This document shows positions 34,228 to 43,127 of a stretch of DNA of 62,220 bases, one piece after another. Location of the stretch: positions 1-62,220 of the forward strand of contig JADFYU010000012.1 in assembly GCA_015232865.1 (NCBI GenBank). The letters run 5' to 3'. How positions within the stretch are numbered: the stretch's first letter is position 1; every line of letters starts with the position of its first letter. The stretch is from Magnetococcales bacterium. Lineage in GTDB: Bacteria > Pseudomonadota > Magnetococcia > Magnetococcales > UBA8363. Below the pieces are notes generated by a model, which made no database searches, was not told the DNA's origin, and saw nothing but the letters and a program-made list of their open reading frames with translations. The translations under genes and the position numbers were made by a program.

Positions 34228-36078
34228 TCAATCCAGATCAAATTTATCCTTATAATCCTGCAACAGCTCCAAATTTTGCTCCTCTTTGCGCAGCAGACAG
34301 TTGCCGATGGCCAGGGTTTCGATTCCGGTTCCCATAAAACAGCGAAACGCATCTTCCGGTGTACCGACAATCGGCTCACCCCGAACATTAAAGCTGGTAT
34401 TCACCACCAACGGGCAGCCGGTCAAGGCTTTGAACTGGGAGATCAGCGCGTGATATTTGGGGTTGGTCTCTTGATCGACGGTTTGAATCCGGGCCGAATA
34501 ATCGACGTGGGTGACTGCGGGAATTTCAGAGCGCGGAACATTGAGCTTGGCGATGCCAAACAACCCCTGCTCCGCCTCGCTCATGGCCCGACGTCGCTTA
34601 ATGGCCACACCGTCAACCAGCAACATATAGGGGCTGTCCTCCTGAAGTTCAAACCACTCTCCCAGCTCTTCACGCAGAATGGAGGGAGCAAATGGCCGGA
34701 AGGATTCGCGGAATTTAACCTTTAAATTCAGCACGGATTGCATTTTTTCAGAGCGAGGATCGCCTAGAATGGAGCGGCCACCCAAGGCGCGGGGACCAAA
34801 CTCCATCCGTCCCTGGAACCAACCCAGAGCGCGACCGTTTTTGAGATCTTCGGCGCATTGTCTGAACAGTTCGGACTCTTGGAGTACGGTATAGTTGGCT
34901 CCGAGAGCGTTGAGCCTCTTCTCGATCTGACTTTGGCTGAACTCCGGTCCCAGATAGGAGCCTCGCATGTGATCGATGGGCTGGTTGGAGCGACCGAGCA
35001 GATTTTTCCGGGGTTGATCCAGATACCAATAGTAGGCGGCCAGAGCCGCGCCCAATGCGCCACCCGCATCGCCGGCTGCGGGCTGAATCCAAAGATTCTC
35101 CACATGGCCGTCACGCAAAATTTTACCGTTGGCCACGCAATTTAACGCCACCCCTCCAGCTAAACAGAGATTTTTCGTCCCGCTTTCAGCCATCAAACTC
35201 CGGGTCAGCCTCAGTACCGCCTCTTCGATGACGGCCTGAATGGAGGCGGCCAGATCCATCTGTTTCTGGGTCAGTGGCTGTTCCGGTGTTCGTGGCGGTC
35301 CGCCAAACAGATTATGGAATTTTTCACTGGTCATGGTCAGACCGGTGCAATAGTCAAAATAGGAGAGATCCAAGCGAAAACTTCCATCCGCTTTCAAGTC
35401 GATCAAATGGTCGAGAATGGTCTGGGCATATTTTGCTTCACCGTAGGGGGCCAACCCCATGACTTTATACTCACCGGAGTTGACCCGGAAGCCGGTGTAA
35501 TAGGTAAACGCTGAATAGAGCAGGCCCAAAGAGTGGGGAAAGTGAATCTCCTTGGTCAACTGCAACCGGTTGCCACGGCCAAAACCTGCCGAAGTGGTGG
35601 TCCACTCCCCGACTCCGTCCAGGGTCAACACGGCTGCTTCCTGGAATGGCGAGGGATAGAAAGCGCTGGCGGCATGGCTCTGATGGTGTTCGGTAAAAAG
35701 AATTTTTTCCCGTTCCACAAACGTCGGGTCAATCTCCTTCAAGGCATCGACAATCATTTTTTTTTGGAACAGCTTCTCTTTGATCCAGACCAGCATCGCC
35801 TGTCGAAACGAAATAAAACCACGGGGAGCAAAAGCCAGGTAGGTTTCGAGAATTCGTTCAAATTTCAGGAAGGGTTTATCGTAGAAGACGACGTAATCCA
35901 ACTGAGCCAGGCTGACTCCTTCCTTATCCAGGCAATATTCGATGGCTCGACGGGGAAAACCCGCATCCTGTTTTTTCCTGGTAAACCGCTCTTCCTGGGC
36001 AGCGGCGACAAGAATGCCGTCTTTAACCAGAACGGCGGCACTGTCGTGATAATAAGCTGAAATTCCAAGAATTCTCAT
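34228..36078 (-). CDS. NodU/CmcH-family carbamoyltransferase
   Basis: A 616-residue enzyme of the carbamoyltransferase family that makes O-carbamoylated sugars or natural products via carbamoyl-adenylate. Motifs: HHQSHAASAFYPSPF, GEYKVMGLAPYG, LCLAGGVALNCVANGKI, and the C-terminal EFGPRALGGRSILGDPR. I set the start at 36078 (RILGISAYYHDSA, the normal first strand) because the frame upstream continues into an unrelated stretch. It follows a 49-residue DUF5989-like membrane protein by 8 bp and an epimerase, a recurrent trio. Confidence 0.92.
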   Translation of the reverse strand: MRILGISAYYHDSAAVLVKDGILVAAAQEERFTRKKQDAGFPRRAIEYCLDKEGVSLAQLDYVVFYDKPFLKFERILETYLAFAPRGFISFRQAMLVWIKEKLFQKKMIVDALKEIDPTFVEREKILFTEHHQSHAASAFYPSPFQEAAVLTLDGVGEWTTTSAGFGRGNRLQLTKEIHFPHSLGLLYSAFTYYTGFRVNSGEYKVMGLAPYGEAKYAQTILDHLIDLKADGSFRLDLSYFDYCTGLTMTSEKFHNLFGGPPRTPEQPLTQKQMDLAASIQAVIEEAVLRLTRSLMAESGTKNLCLAGGVALNCVANGKILRDGHVENLWIQPAAGDAGGALGAALAAYYWYLDQPRKNLLGRSNQPIDHMRGSYLGPEFSQSQIEKRLNALGANYTVLQESELFRQCAEDLKNGRALGWFQGRMEFGPRALGGRSILGDPRSEKMQSVLNLKVKFRESFRPFAPSILREELGEWFELQEDSPYMLLVDGVAIKRRRAMSEAEQGLFGIAKLNVPRSEIPAVTHVDYSARIQTVDQETNPKYHALISQFKALTGCPLVVNTSFNVRGEPIVGTPEDAFRCFMGTGIETLAIGNCLLRKEEQNLELLQDYKDKFDLD

Positions 36079-36086
36079 AATAAGAT

Positions 36087-36236
36087 CTAGAACAAGGTGT
36101 AGATAAAGGGGGCAACCGCCGACCCTTGGGTGAAGACCAGTAACCCGCCCAACAGCAGTGCGGTAATAAAAATCGGCAACAACCAAAATTTTTTTCGGGC
36201 CTTCATGAAGGCCCATAATTCAGATAGAAAAGACAT
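36087..36236 (-). CDS. DUF5989-like small membrane protein
   Basis: A 49-residue protein, too small to be listed by a length cut-off. It begins MSFLSELWAFMKARKKFWLL and has one hydrophobic helix with GGLLVFTQGSAVAPFIY at its end, matching the DUF5989 pattern found next to NodU-type carbamoyltransferases. The gene lies 8 bp upstream of the carbamoyltransferase and 41 bp after the epimerase. It is probably a membrane partner, function unknown. Confidence 0.8.
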   Translation of the reverse strand: MSFLSELWAFMKARKKFWLLPIFITALLLGGLLVFTQGSAVAPFIYTLF

Positions 36237-36277
36237 GGCATCCTCTTTTATCAATATGGCTTACTGTGTTTTTTTGA

Positions 36278-37276
36278 TCACGGGCCAGTTTTTTTGCCCA
36301 AATATTTGAACCATGCTGAAGTCGCCTCAGCGATGGAGTCGGTATTCCAGACCGGAGCCTCTCGCCAATCGTTGATTTTTTTTAGCATCTCACCAACCCC
36401 CTGCTCAAAAGAGACCTTGGCCCGCCAATGGAGCTTTTCCTCGATTTGAGTCGTATCGGCAAAGGTAATCATCGGCTCTCCCGGCCGTTTGGGTAGGGCC
36501 GTTCGCTCTCCACCCAACAATTGCAAAAGCCGGTTGATGCTCTGGTGCTGGCCACTGCCCACATTCAACGCTTGACCACAAATATCCGATGCCGCCGCCG
36601 CCAAAAAGGCGTCCGCTACATCGGTGACATAGGTAAAATCACGGGATTGGCTGCCATCTCCAACCACCGTAAAAGGCCTGCCATTGATTTTTTGCGCCAA
36701 AAACACCCCAAATACCGCCCCATACGCCCCGGTAGTCCGAGAACGGGGTCCATATACATTGAACAATCGCAGTGACATGGCCGGCAATTGATAGGTCTTG
36801 GCCCAATGTATCACCAGCTCCTCACCCATATATTTGGTCAACGCATAGGGATATTGAGGTTGTATGGCAGAAGATTCCGGGGTTGGATAGAGATCTGGAA
36901 TCCCGTAACAGGAAGAAGAGGCCGCATAAACCAACCGTTTGACCCCCGCCTCTCTGGCCGATTCCAAGACGTTCAAGGTGCCTTGAACGTTGACCTGAAA
37001 ATACCGGTCAGGCTTCTCAATGGAAGGGACGATATCGGCTAAACCCGCCAGATGAAAAACCCAGTCGATCCCCTCAAAATGCGGTGCCAAAAGCTCCTTT
37101 TGGCAAATATCAACCTGGGCAAAGGTAATATTGTCCGACTTCGAAAAATCTTTCAGATTTTCCATTCGACCCGTCGAAAGATCATCCACCACTCGTACCT
37201 GGTGACCCGTCTTCAGAAGAGCCTCACACAAATGGCTACCGATAAACCCGGCTCCACCGGTCACTAGAGAGATCAT
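36278..37276 (-). CDS. NAD-dependent nucleotide-sugar epimerase
   Basis: A 332-residue extended short-chain dehydrogenase. The NAD motif is VTGGAGFIGSHLCEAL, and the catalytic YxxxK is YALTKYMGEE (ALTKY). SSCYGIPDL, RLFNVYGPRS and the substrate segments follow the UDP-glucose 4-epimerase/UDP-N-acetylglucosamine epimerase pattern. It is first in the minus-strand trio and presumably supplies a nucleotide sugar for carbamoylation or a surface polysaccharide. Confidence 0.88.
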   Translation of the reverse strand: MISLVTGGAGFIGSHLCEALLKTGHQVRVVDDLSTGRMENLKDFSKSDNITFAQVDICQKELLAPHFEGIDWVFHLAGLADIVPSIEKPDRYFQVNVQGTLNVLESAREAGVKRLVYAASSSCYGIPDLYPTPESSAIQPQYPYALTKYMGEELVIHWAKTYQLPAMSLRLFNVYGPRSRTTGAYGAVFGVFLAQKINGRPFTVVGDGSQSRDFTYVTDVADAFLAAAASDICGQALNVGSGQHQSINRLLQLLGGERTALPKRPGEPMITFADTTQIEEKLHWRAKVSFEQGVGEMLKKINDWREAPVWNTDSIAEATSAWFKYLGKKTGP

Positions 37277-37317
37277 CTGAATTCCTATTGGTCAAAGACA
37301 AAACAATTAAAAAAAAA

Positions 37318-37372
37318 GGCGGGGTCTGGGGTGGTTCTCCGCCCCAGTGGGGTCCGGGGCAAAGCCCCGAAC
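37318..37372. repeat. GC-rich intergenic repeat, copy A
   Basis: About 55 bp beginning GGCGGGGTCTGGGGTGGTT with internal pairs (GGGG...CCCC) that can fold. It matches 47301-47356 with about 10 differences and a one-base gap. Both copies are intergenic and follow an A-rich tract. No target duplication is clear. Confidence 0.72.
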
Positions 37373-37415
37373 TGAATATCCGTCAGGCATTGAAATTCGG
37401 CAATGTCAACCGCCC

Positions 37416-37601
37416 TCAGTGGTAGGATAATGTCGGTGCAAGCCCACTCTCTTCTGTCTCATGCTCCACATCCTGGTTCATCTGAGAAAATCTGGAATCC
37501 AGTTCCAATAAAAAATCTTCAATATCATCATACTGCTGAATAATAGCGGCGAAGGCGTTGTGAATTTTTCCAAAACTTAATTCTGTTGCAAAATAGTTCA
37601 T
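37416..37601 (-). CDS. Possible small helical protein
   Basis: A 61-residue frame beginning MNYFATELSFGKIHNAF and ending in a Glu-rich tail. It has a mildly amphipathic helix and no recognised family. The ribosome site is weak. It is separated from the epimerase by the GC-rich repeat. I report it at low confidence because length and composition are plausible but not decisive. Confidence 0.3.
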   Translation of the reverse strand: MNYFATELSFGKIHNAFAAIIQQYDDIEDFLLELDSRFSQMNQDVEHETEESGLAPTLSYH

Positions 37602-37817
37602 GGTTTTTGATAAACTCTTCTCATGAAGTGTTGAATAGCACCGGTCAACTGGTCTATTGTGCTTGAGGACTACCCTTGGGTAAAGCAAACCATGTGCCCA
37701 GTTGCCGTTTCAAACTTCATTTTCAAAATATTTCAAATAATACTATTATAAAACACATCGTTAAAATATTTTCAACCGTCTATACACCCCGTGTTCATCA
37801 ACTCTGGAATGGAATTA

Positions 37818-38741
37818 ATGAATAGAAAAACATTGTCACTTTCGTTTTTTTTTCTGGGTTTAATGTTGACTTATACAGCCTCGGGTTTGGAAAGACAACC
37901 GCCGGATTTGCAATCCCACGTCCAACTGATTTTTTTTGCCATTGGTGATCAGGGGGACGGCTCCAGGGCTCAACGTCAGGTGGCGGCGGCCATGGAACAG
38001 GAGGCAGAAAAAAGTGCGCACCTGGATTTTATTCTGCTACTGGGCGATAATTTTTACAATAGAGGCGTCCTCTCCTCCCAGGATTATCAGTGGCAGGAGA
38101 AATTTGAACATATTTATGCAGGTCCCCTTCTTAAAAAGACCCCGTTTATCGCTATACTGGGTAATCATGACCACCGGCAAAATGCTCAGGCCCAAATCGA
38201 TTATGATCTGGAAAATCGCGGCAGCAAACGCTGGCAGATGCCCGCAGCCTATTTTAAAATGGATTTTGGACCGATACAACAACGTCCCCTGCTCCGTCTG
38301 ATCGGACTGGATACCACCAACACAGACCAACTCGATGAACAGGCCGATTTCATTCGTCAATCCTTTAAAAACGACCCGGAAAATAGTCCGATCTGGCGAT
38401 TGGTCGCTGGACACCATCCAGTCCGTTCCGTCAGTTGGCACGGTGATACGGAATCTCTCATTGCCGATATTCTACCCGCCATGAAGTCGGTGGATATCGA
38501 CCTTTATCTGTCCGGTCACGATCATAATCTACAGCTTATCGCCCATCCCAACGAACCCATTCAGGTGGTTTCCGGTGGCGGCGGAAAAAGTCTTTATGAA
38601 ATAGAACAACAAAATGAGAACGTCCGTTTTGCCGTCTCTAAATATGGATTTGTCAAAGTAGCGCTCAACGCTTCAAAACTTGAATTGACCTATTTTGATC
38701 GAAAGGGGAAAATACTCTACGAGATGGAGATGAATCGCTGA
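37818..38741 (+). CDS. Exported calcineurin-like metallophosphatase
   Basis: A 307-residue secreted phosphatase. After a signal peptide (NRKTLSLSFFFLGLML) come the metal motifs: GDQGD, GDNFYNRG, GNHDHR, GHHPVRS and SGHDHNLQ, in the order of the purple-acid-phosphatase/tartrate-resistant family. It would act on phosphomonoesters in the periplasm. The start at 37818 is chosen because it begins directly with the signal. It is monocistronic and convergent with phaC. Confidence 0.87.
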   Translation: MNRKTLSLSFFFLGLMLTYTASGLERQPPDLQSHVQLIFFAIGDQGDGSRAQRQVAAAMEQEAEKSAHLDFILLLGDNFYNRGVLSSQDYQWQEKFEHIYAGPLLKKTPFIAILGNHDHRQNAQAQIDYDLENRGSKRWQMPAAYFKMDFGPIQQRPLLRLIGLDTTNTDQLDEQADFIRQSFKNDPENSPIWRLVAGHHPVRSVSWHGDTESLIADILPAMKSVDIDLYLSGHDHNLQLIAHPNEPIQVVSGGGGKSLYEIEQQNENVRFAVSKYGFVKVALNASKLELTYFDRKGKILYEMEMNR

Positions 38742-38817
38742 TAAATTGGAGAATATGCTGGGGTTTTTGAGGGGAGTTTCAGAACAATGAAATTCAGCTT
38801 AGCCCCTGGAGTTTGGT

Positions 38818-38885
38818 TTGATCCTTGACGATTGTAACTCGATTTGTGAAACACAGATCGAGTTCCCAAATCGTCAAGGGATCAA
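38818..38885. other. Long hairpin between convergent metallophosphatase and phaC
   Basis: Arms TTGATCCTTGACGATT and AATCGTCAAGGGATCAA pair with one bulge; inside, AACTCGAT and ATCGAGTT pair. No T-run follows, but its place between convergent genes suggests a bidirectional transcript end. Confidence 0.6.
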
Positions 38886-38906
38886 CCAATGGGTTGTCAG
38901 AGCCGA

Positions 38907-39971
38907 TTAACCTCGATCTTTCAACCAGCTTCCGATGGAAGGTGGAACCTCAGCCAGGGCGCGGCCACTGACAAAAATACCGATGTGCCCGCCTTTGAAG
39001 GCCACCTCTGAGTAATCTTCACTACCGATCAATTTTTCCAACGCTTTGGATGCGTCCGGTGGAACCAGATGATCTTTGGTTGCATAGACGTTGAGAACCG
39101 GCATGGTAATTTTTTTCAAATCGACGGTCTGACCACCAATTTGCAGACCACCGTTGATGAAACGATTGCCCTGGAAAAAGTTTTTGATAAACTCCCGGAA
39201 CGCTTCCCCGGCTTGATCTGGTGAATCAAAGATCCATTTTTCCATTCTCAAGAAGTTACGCAGTTTGGTCGTGTCGTCCAGCAACTGAACCATGTCCAGA
39301 TATTTTTGACTGGTCAAGCGGTATGGGTTCATGGACAAAAAGGTAAAGTTGAGCAGATCGCCGGGAACATTGCCCATGGTATCGACCAACAAGTCAACAT
39401 CCATATCCTGGGCCCAACGACTCAGGGTATTGTCCGGTGTTTTAAAGTCAATCGGCGTAACCGTCAAAACCAGATTGCGAATTTTTTCTGGATGCAGGGC
39501 TGTGTAGCAGGTACTGAAGGTGCCACCCTGACAGATACCCAGCAGATTGATCCGATAAAGATCATGCTTTTCGTTGATAAAATCAACACATCGGTCAATA
39601 TATCCGTTGATGTAGTCATCCAGGTTCAGATAGCGGTCCGATGCGTCGGGATAGCCCCAATCGATCAGATAGACATCGATACCCTCATTCAACAAACCAC
39701 GAATCAGAGAACGGTCCTCTTGAATGTCAGCCATGTAAGGGCGGTTGACCAGTGCGTAGACGATGAGAACCGGAACCCGATGGGGATCTTTTTTAAGGGG
39801 TGTGTAGTGATACAGGGTCAGTTTATCTTCCGTGTATACCGCCTCACGAGCACTGACGCCCTCGGATATTTCACCGACTTCAACCATGGTTTTCATTCCA
39901 GCTACCAGTTTTTTGTTAAAACTGGACAGCTCTTCAACCATGGCTTCAGGTTGCATGTTCAGTGGAAACAT
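38907..39971 (-). CDS. phaC: Class III PHA synthase, PhaC subunit
   Basis: A 354-residue alpha/beta-hydrolase. The lipase-like box is GICQGG with catalytic Cys148; the Asp in ATKDHLVPP and the His in GGHIGIF complete the triad. The short length and the adjacent PhaE mark it as class III (PhaC with PhaE), polymerising 3-hydroxybutyryl-CoA into PHB granules. It lies 3 bp after phaE. Confidence 0.95.
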   Translation of the reverse strand: MFPLNMQPEAMVEELSSFNKKLVAGMKTMVEVGEISEGVSAREAVYTEDKLTLYHYTPLKKDPHRVPVLIVYALVNRPYMADIQEDRSLIRGLLNEGIDVYLIDWGYPDASDRYLNLDDYINGYIDRCVDFINEKHDLYRINLLGICQGGTFSTCYTALHPEKIRNLVLTVTPIDFKTPDNTLSRWAQDMDVDLLVDTMGNVPGDLLNFTFLSMNPYRLTSQKYLDMVQLLDDTTKLRNFLRMEKWIFDSPDQAGEAFREFIKNFFQGNRFINGGLQIGGQTVDLKKITMPVLNVYATKDHLVPPDASKALEKLIGSEDYSEVAFKGGHIGIFVSGRALAEVPPSIGSWLKDRG

Positions 39972-39974
39972 GGA

Positions 39975-41174
39975 TTATGCTCCTTTCTTGGCTGAAGTTT
40001 TTGTTGCAGTGGTCTCCGCGCTCTCGGCCGCCGGTTTTGCTCTCGGCTTGCGCACCGCAGGTGCTCGTGTCGGAGTCTCTTTGGAAGCCGGAACCTGATT
40101 GTTGACCAACAACTGCTTTTTCAGCTCTTCCACATCCTGACGCAACGAGGTAATATCCAGTTGTTCCAGGTCATCTCTAATTCGATTGATTTTGGCCGAT
40201 TCGTCGGTGCCAGCCTGACTCTTGATGGCGGCTTCCAGACTGCGGACCTTTCTTTTCAGCTCATGAATCTGTAGATAAGCCGAATTCAACTCCTTGCGGC
40301 TTGGCATATTCATGGAGGTCATCATATCGTCCGTCATCGACTGCAAATGTTTTTTCAGACTGAACAAAGCGGTCGTCAGACGAGGATTGATCTCTTGATA
40401 AACCTTGCTGCTTACGGTATCGGCATTGGTTTCTTCGTTACAGTCTACCCACAACACATGTAAATCCCGAAGATTATTCATCGGTTTTCCATTGCGAGCC
40501 ATCTCAAGAAGACGCGATTTAAACAGATCCGCCGCTTTGAGACTGGATTTGTTCATCACGGTTTGAAACTCACCCATCACTTTTTGATATTCAATGCCCA
40601 ACTGAATGGCTTTCTGGATTTTTTCCTGCTTTTCACGATTCAAACCCAACCCAGGGACATTTAGCATGTTCTGCATGGAGCCCATACCCTGGCCGCTCAT
40701 GAATTGCTTGATCATATCGTCGGAAAAACCCGGCATGTTCTCCAACATTTTGTTCCAATGGCTGACCATGTTGAGGGAACCATAATCAGATTGGTCGGCA
40801 CTCATGAAATATTCACGGAATTTTTTCAGATTGGCATCCAACTCCTGTGTCCAATCTTCGGCTGTCGCACTCGTTTTTCCACTCAAATTTTGAAAGGTGT
40901 CAAAAACGCCTTTGCTCATGTTCATGAAGTTGTTGAAGGCACCCATCATGCTACTCCGGGCCATCTCTTCAGGCGATTTCACCTGAAATGGAGAAAATGC
41001 AGCCCACATCGGGTCAGCAGAATCTTCCATGGAATTTTGAAAAAAATTGAATGGATTGGTCGTTGGATTAAAATCTGAAACAGATTTTCGTGACACGCTC
41101 GACCAATCATTCCACATCTTCTTTTGAAGGTCAGTCCAGCTATCCATCCAGTTCATGGAAAAATTATTATCCAT
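39975..41174 (-). CDS. phaE: Class III PHA synthase, PhaE subunit
   Basis: A 399-residue accessory subunit. It has the PhaE pattern: an N-terminal Asn/Trp-rich section (MDSWTDLQKKMWNDW), a long helical region around 170-330 (MGEFQTVMNKSSLKAADLF, DLHVLWVDCNEETN) and a Lys/Ala-rich tail (KPAAESAETTATK) that resembles granule-binding tails. It lacks the lipase box. It precedes phaC directly and would form the active complex. Confidence 0.92.
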   Translation of the reverse strand: MDNNFSMNWMDSWTDLQKKMWNDWSSVSRKSVSDFNPTTNPFNFFQNSMEDSADPMWAAFSPFQVKSPEEMARSSMMGAFNNFMNMSKGVFDTFQNLSGKTSATAEDWTQELDANLKKFREYFMSADQSDYGSLNMVSHWNKMLENMPGFSDDMIKQFMSGQGMGSMQNMLNVPGLGLNREKQEKIQKAIQLGIEYQKVMGEFQTVMNKSSLKAADLFKSRLLEMARNGKPMNNLRDLHVLWVDCNEETNADTVSSKVYQEINPRLTTALFSLKKHLQSMTDDMMTSMNMPSRKELNSAYLQIHELKRKVRSLEAAIKSQAGTDESAKINRIRDDLEQLDITSLRQDVEELKKQLLVNNQVPASKETPTRAPAVRKPRAKPAAESAETTATKTSAKKGA

Positions 41175-41327
41175 GGTTGTCTCTCCCGGTTAATCTTTTC
41201 AAAAGGATTTAATTCGCAAGAATTAAATGGAAGGCGCATCCATGCGCCATATATGCAGAGGTATTTAAAACTCTATTTCAAAGAGACAAGAGTCACCTTC
41301 CGCATTCTAGCCAAGAACCAAATCCCT

Positions 41328-41678
41328 TTAGACCCCAGCTTTGTCATCCATGTTTGCTTTTACAGTTTTGGTGATCAACTCTTCCAGATCTTTTTGACCA
41401 GCGGTCAAAACCTTCATGGTTGCCTGAGCATTGTCCAACATCATCTGGCCGATGGTGGAGGTGATTTTGACCTGCTCGGAGACAGCTTGCTCGACTGATT
41501 TGGCTTTGCCCAACAGCTCCAATTGCTCGGTACTGGTTTTGACAAAACTCTGAGCGGTTTTAAACTGCTGATCCGTCAAATTCTGCATGGTTTTTTCGTT
41601 GATGGTTTGCAGCTCTTTCATCGATTCCATCATGTTTTTGGTCAGCGACGTAAGTTGTTCGGCTATTTTGTTATCCAT
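41328..41678 (-). CDS. phaP: Phasin family granule-associated protein
   Basis: A 116-residue, Lys/Glu/Leu-rich, entirely helical phasin (KTSTEQLELLGKAKSVEQA, QVKITSTIGQMMLDNAQATM). It coats PHB granules and controls their size. Upstream, at 41712-41743, two identical 15-bp TGC-rich sites may bind PhaR, which would explain coordination with polymer synthesis. Confidence 0.85.
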   Translation of the reverse strand: MDNKIAEQLTSLTKNMMESMKELQTINEKTMQNLTDQQFKTAQSFVKTSTEQLELLGKAKSVEQAVSEQVKITSTIGQMMLDNAQATMKVLTAGQKDLEELITKTVKANMDDKAGV

Positions 41679-41711
41679 GGTCTTGGCTCCTAAATGGAAG
41701 TTTTAACTAAT

Positions 41712-41743
41712 TGTTGCAGTGCAGCATATGTTGCAGTGCAGCA
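41712..41743 (-). promoter_or_regulatory. Doubled 15-bp TGC-rich site, candidate PhaR operator
   Basis: TGTTGCAGTGCAGCA occurs exactly at 41712-41726 and 41729-41743, 17 bp apart (two bases between). It sits 34 bp upstream of the phasin start and after phaR. PhaR of other bacteria binds TGC-rich sites of the CTGC-N-GCAG kind, so this is a good operator candidate; the assignment is inference. Confidence 0.55.
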
Positions 41744-41835
41744 ATTGTCAAACAAAATTTTTCAGATCAAAATAAAAAAATTGATAACTTGTTTATTTTC
41801 AATTCATTAGGCTGGAAAAATACGAGAATAAAATT

Positions 41836-42276
41836 TTATTCGGAATCTTTTTTTGCCCCGACGGAGAACATTTCATTCCAAAATTTAAGATTTTGTTCCG
41901 TAATTTTGGTCATGACCGTAATGGGATCGGTGGATTTTTGCAGTCGGGTTTGTTGATCGACAAACATGTCCAGGCTCTGTTTGAGATATTCCCCGAGAAT
42001 ACCCTGAGACTGTAGGGAGTTTCCGTAGAAACGAATGACCCGATTGAGAACGTCAGCCGTGAAGATAGGAGCGCCCATCTCCTCTTGCTCACTGATGATT
42101 TGCAGGAGGATATTGCGAGAAATATCTTCATTGTTGCGTTTATCGACCACCTTGAAGGGGATTTCATCCAGCACCAGCTGTCGAATCCCCTCCAAGGTGA
42201 TATACGCAGAAGTCTCGGTATCGTAGAGACGCCGATTAGAATATTTTCTTATGATTCTCACGTTGACATTACCCAT
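41836..42276 (-). CDS. phaR: PHA synthesis repressor PhaR
   Basis: A 146-residue regulator with the PHB accumulation regulatory domain: RIIRKYSNRRLYDTETSAYITL near the N-terminus, the DNA-binding and PHB-sensing part, then a second domain (DVLNRVIRFYGNSLQSQGIL). It represses phasin and PHA genes until polymer captures it. Located between phaB and the phasin gene. Confidence 0.93.
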   Translation of the reverse strand: MGNVNVRIIRKYSNRRLYDTETSAYITLEGIRQLVLDEIPFKVVDKRNNEDISRNILLQIISEQEEMGAPIFTADVLNRVIRFYGNSLQSQGILGEYLKQSLDMFVDQQTRLQKSTDPITVMTKITEQNLKFWNEMFSVGAKKDSE

Positions 42277-42309
42277 GGGTCCATACTGTGACCTGAATGG
42301 ATCTTTGAA

Positions 42310-43053
42310 TCAATGGATAAACTGACCACCGTTCATATCGACATTGGCACCGGTCATGAAAGCGGCGGCATCCGAAGCGATATAAGCGGCCAATTGTCCG
42401 ATTTCTTCCGGTTCACCCAAGCGTCCGACCGGAATTTGAGCGATGATCCCTTTGAGAATATCTTCAGGAATAGCCTGCATCATTGTTGTGTTGATGTAGC
42501 CGGGGGAGATGGTATTGACGGTCACCCCTTTACGAGCACCCTCTTGTGCGATGGCCATGGTAAACCCATGAATACCGGCTTTGGCGGCCGAATAGTTGGC
42601 CTGGCCAAATTGACCTTTGCGACCGTTGAGTGAGGAGATATTGATGATGCGGCCAAATTTTTGCTCGGTCATTTTGGTGAAGACCTGTTTGGTCATGTTG
42701 AAGGCACCGGTCAGATTGATGTTGATGACCGCATCCCACATGTCCTTGCTCATTTTTTTCATGGTGCCATCTTTGGTGATACCGGCATTGTTGACCAGGC
42801 AGCTGATCGGACCCATTTTTTCTTCGATTTCGGCTGTTACCCGAACGCAATCGTCAAAATCGGTAATCTCCAGTTGAAAAACGTCAACCTCCAGACCTTC
42901 CTTTTCCCATTGGGCTTTCCAGCCGTCGAGTTTATCGACTTCGGAGGCGATACAGGTTGCGGCAACCCGATAACCGCCTTTGGCCAGATAACGACAAATT
43001 TCGGTTCCAATTCCACCAACACCACCGGTAACAACTGCGACTCTTTTCGACAT
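42310..43053 (-). CDS. phaB: Acetoacetyl-CoA reductase PhaB
   Basis: A 247-residue short-chain dehydrogenase that reduces acetoacetyl-CoA to (R)-3-hydroxybutyryl-CoA with NADPH. TGGVGGIGTEICRYLA, NNAGITKDGTMKKM, the catalytic Tyr-Lys in YSAAKAG, and SPGYINT are all as in PhaB. Second step of the PHB path, translated after phaA. Confidence 0.94.
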   Translation of the reverse strand: MSKRVAVVTGGVGGIGTEICRYLAKGGYRVAATCIASEVDKLDGWKAQWEKEGLEVDVFQLEITDFDDCVRVTAEIEEKMGPISCLVNNAGITKDGTMKKMSKDMWDAVININLTGAFNMTKQVFTKMTEQKFGRIINISSLNGRKGQFGQANYSAAKAGIHGFTMAIAQEGARKGVTVNTISPGYINTTMMQAIPEDILKGIIAQIPVGRLGEPEEIGQLAAYIASDAAAFMTGANVDMNGGQFIH

Positions 43054-43127
43054 GTGAAACTCTCCTTGATAAAATCAAAATTTCTTGTGACAAGGCCCGA
43101 TTCTGTTTGGATTAGGCTCCAGATTGT

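Noticed and set aside
37621..37725. Possible further palindromic element near TTGCCGTTTC
   Set aside because: Only about 11 of 13 bases agree with the arm and no partner arm is found, so it is not distinguishable from chance.
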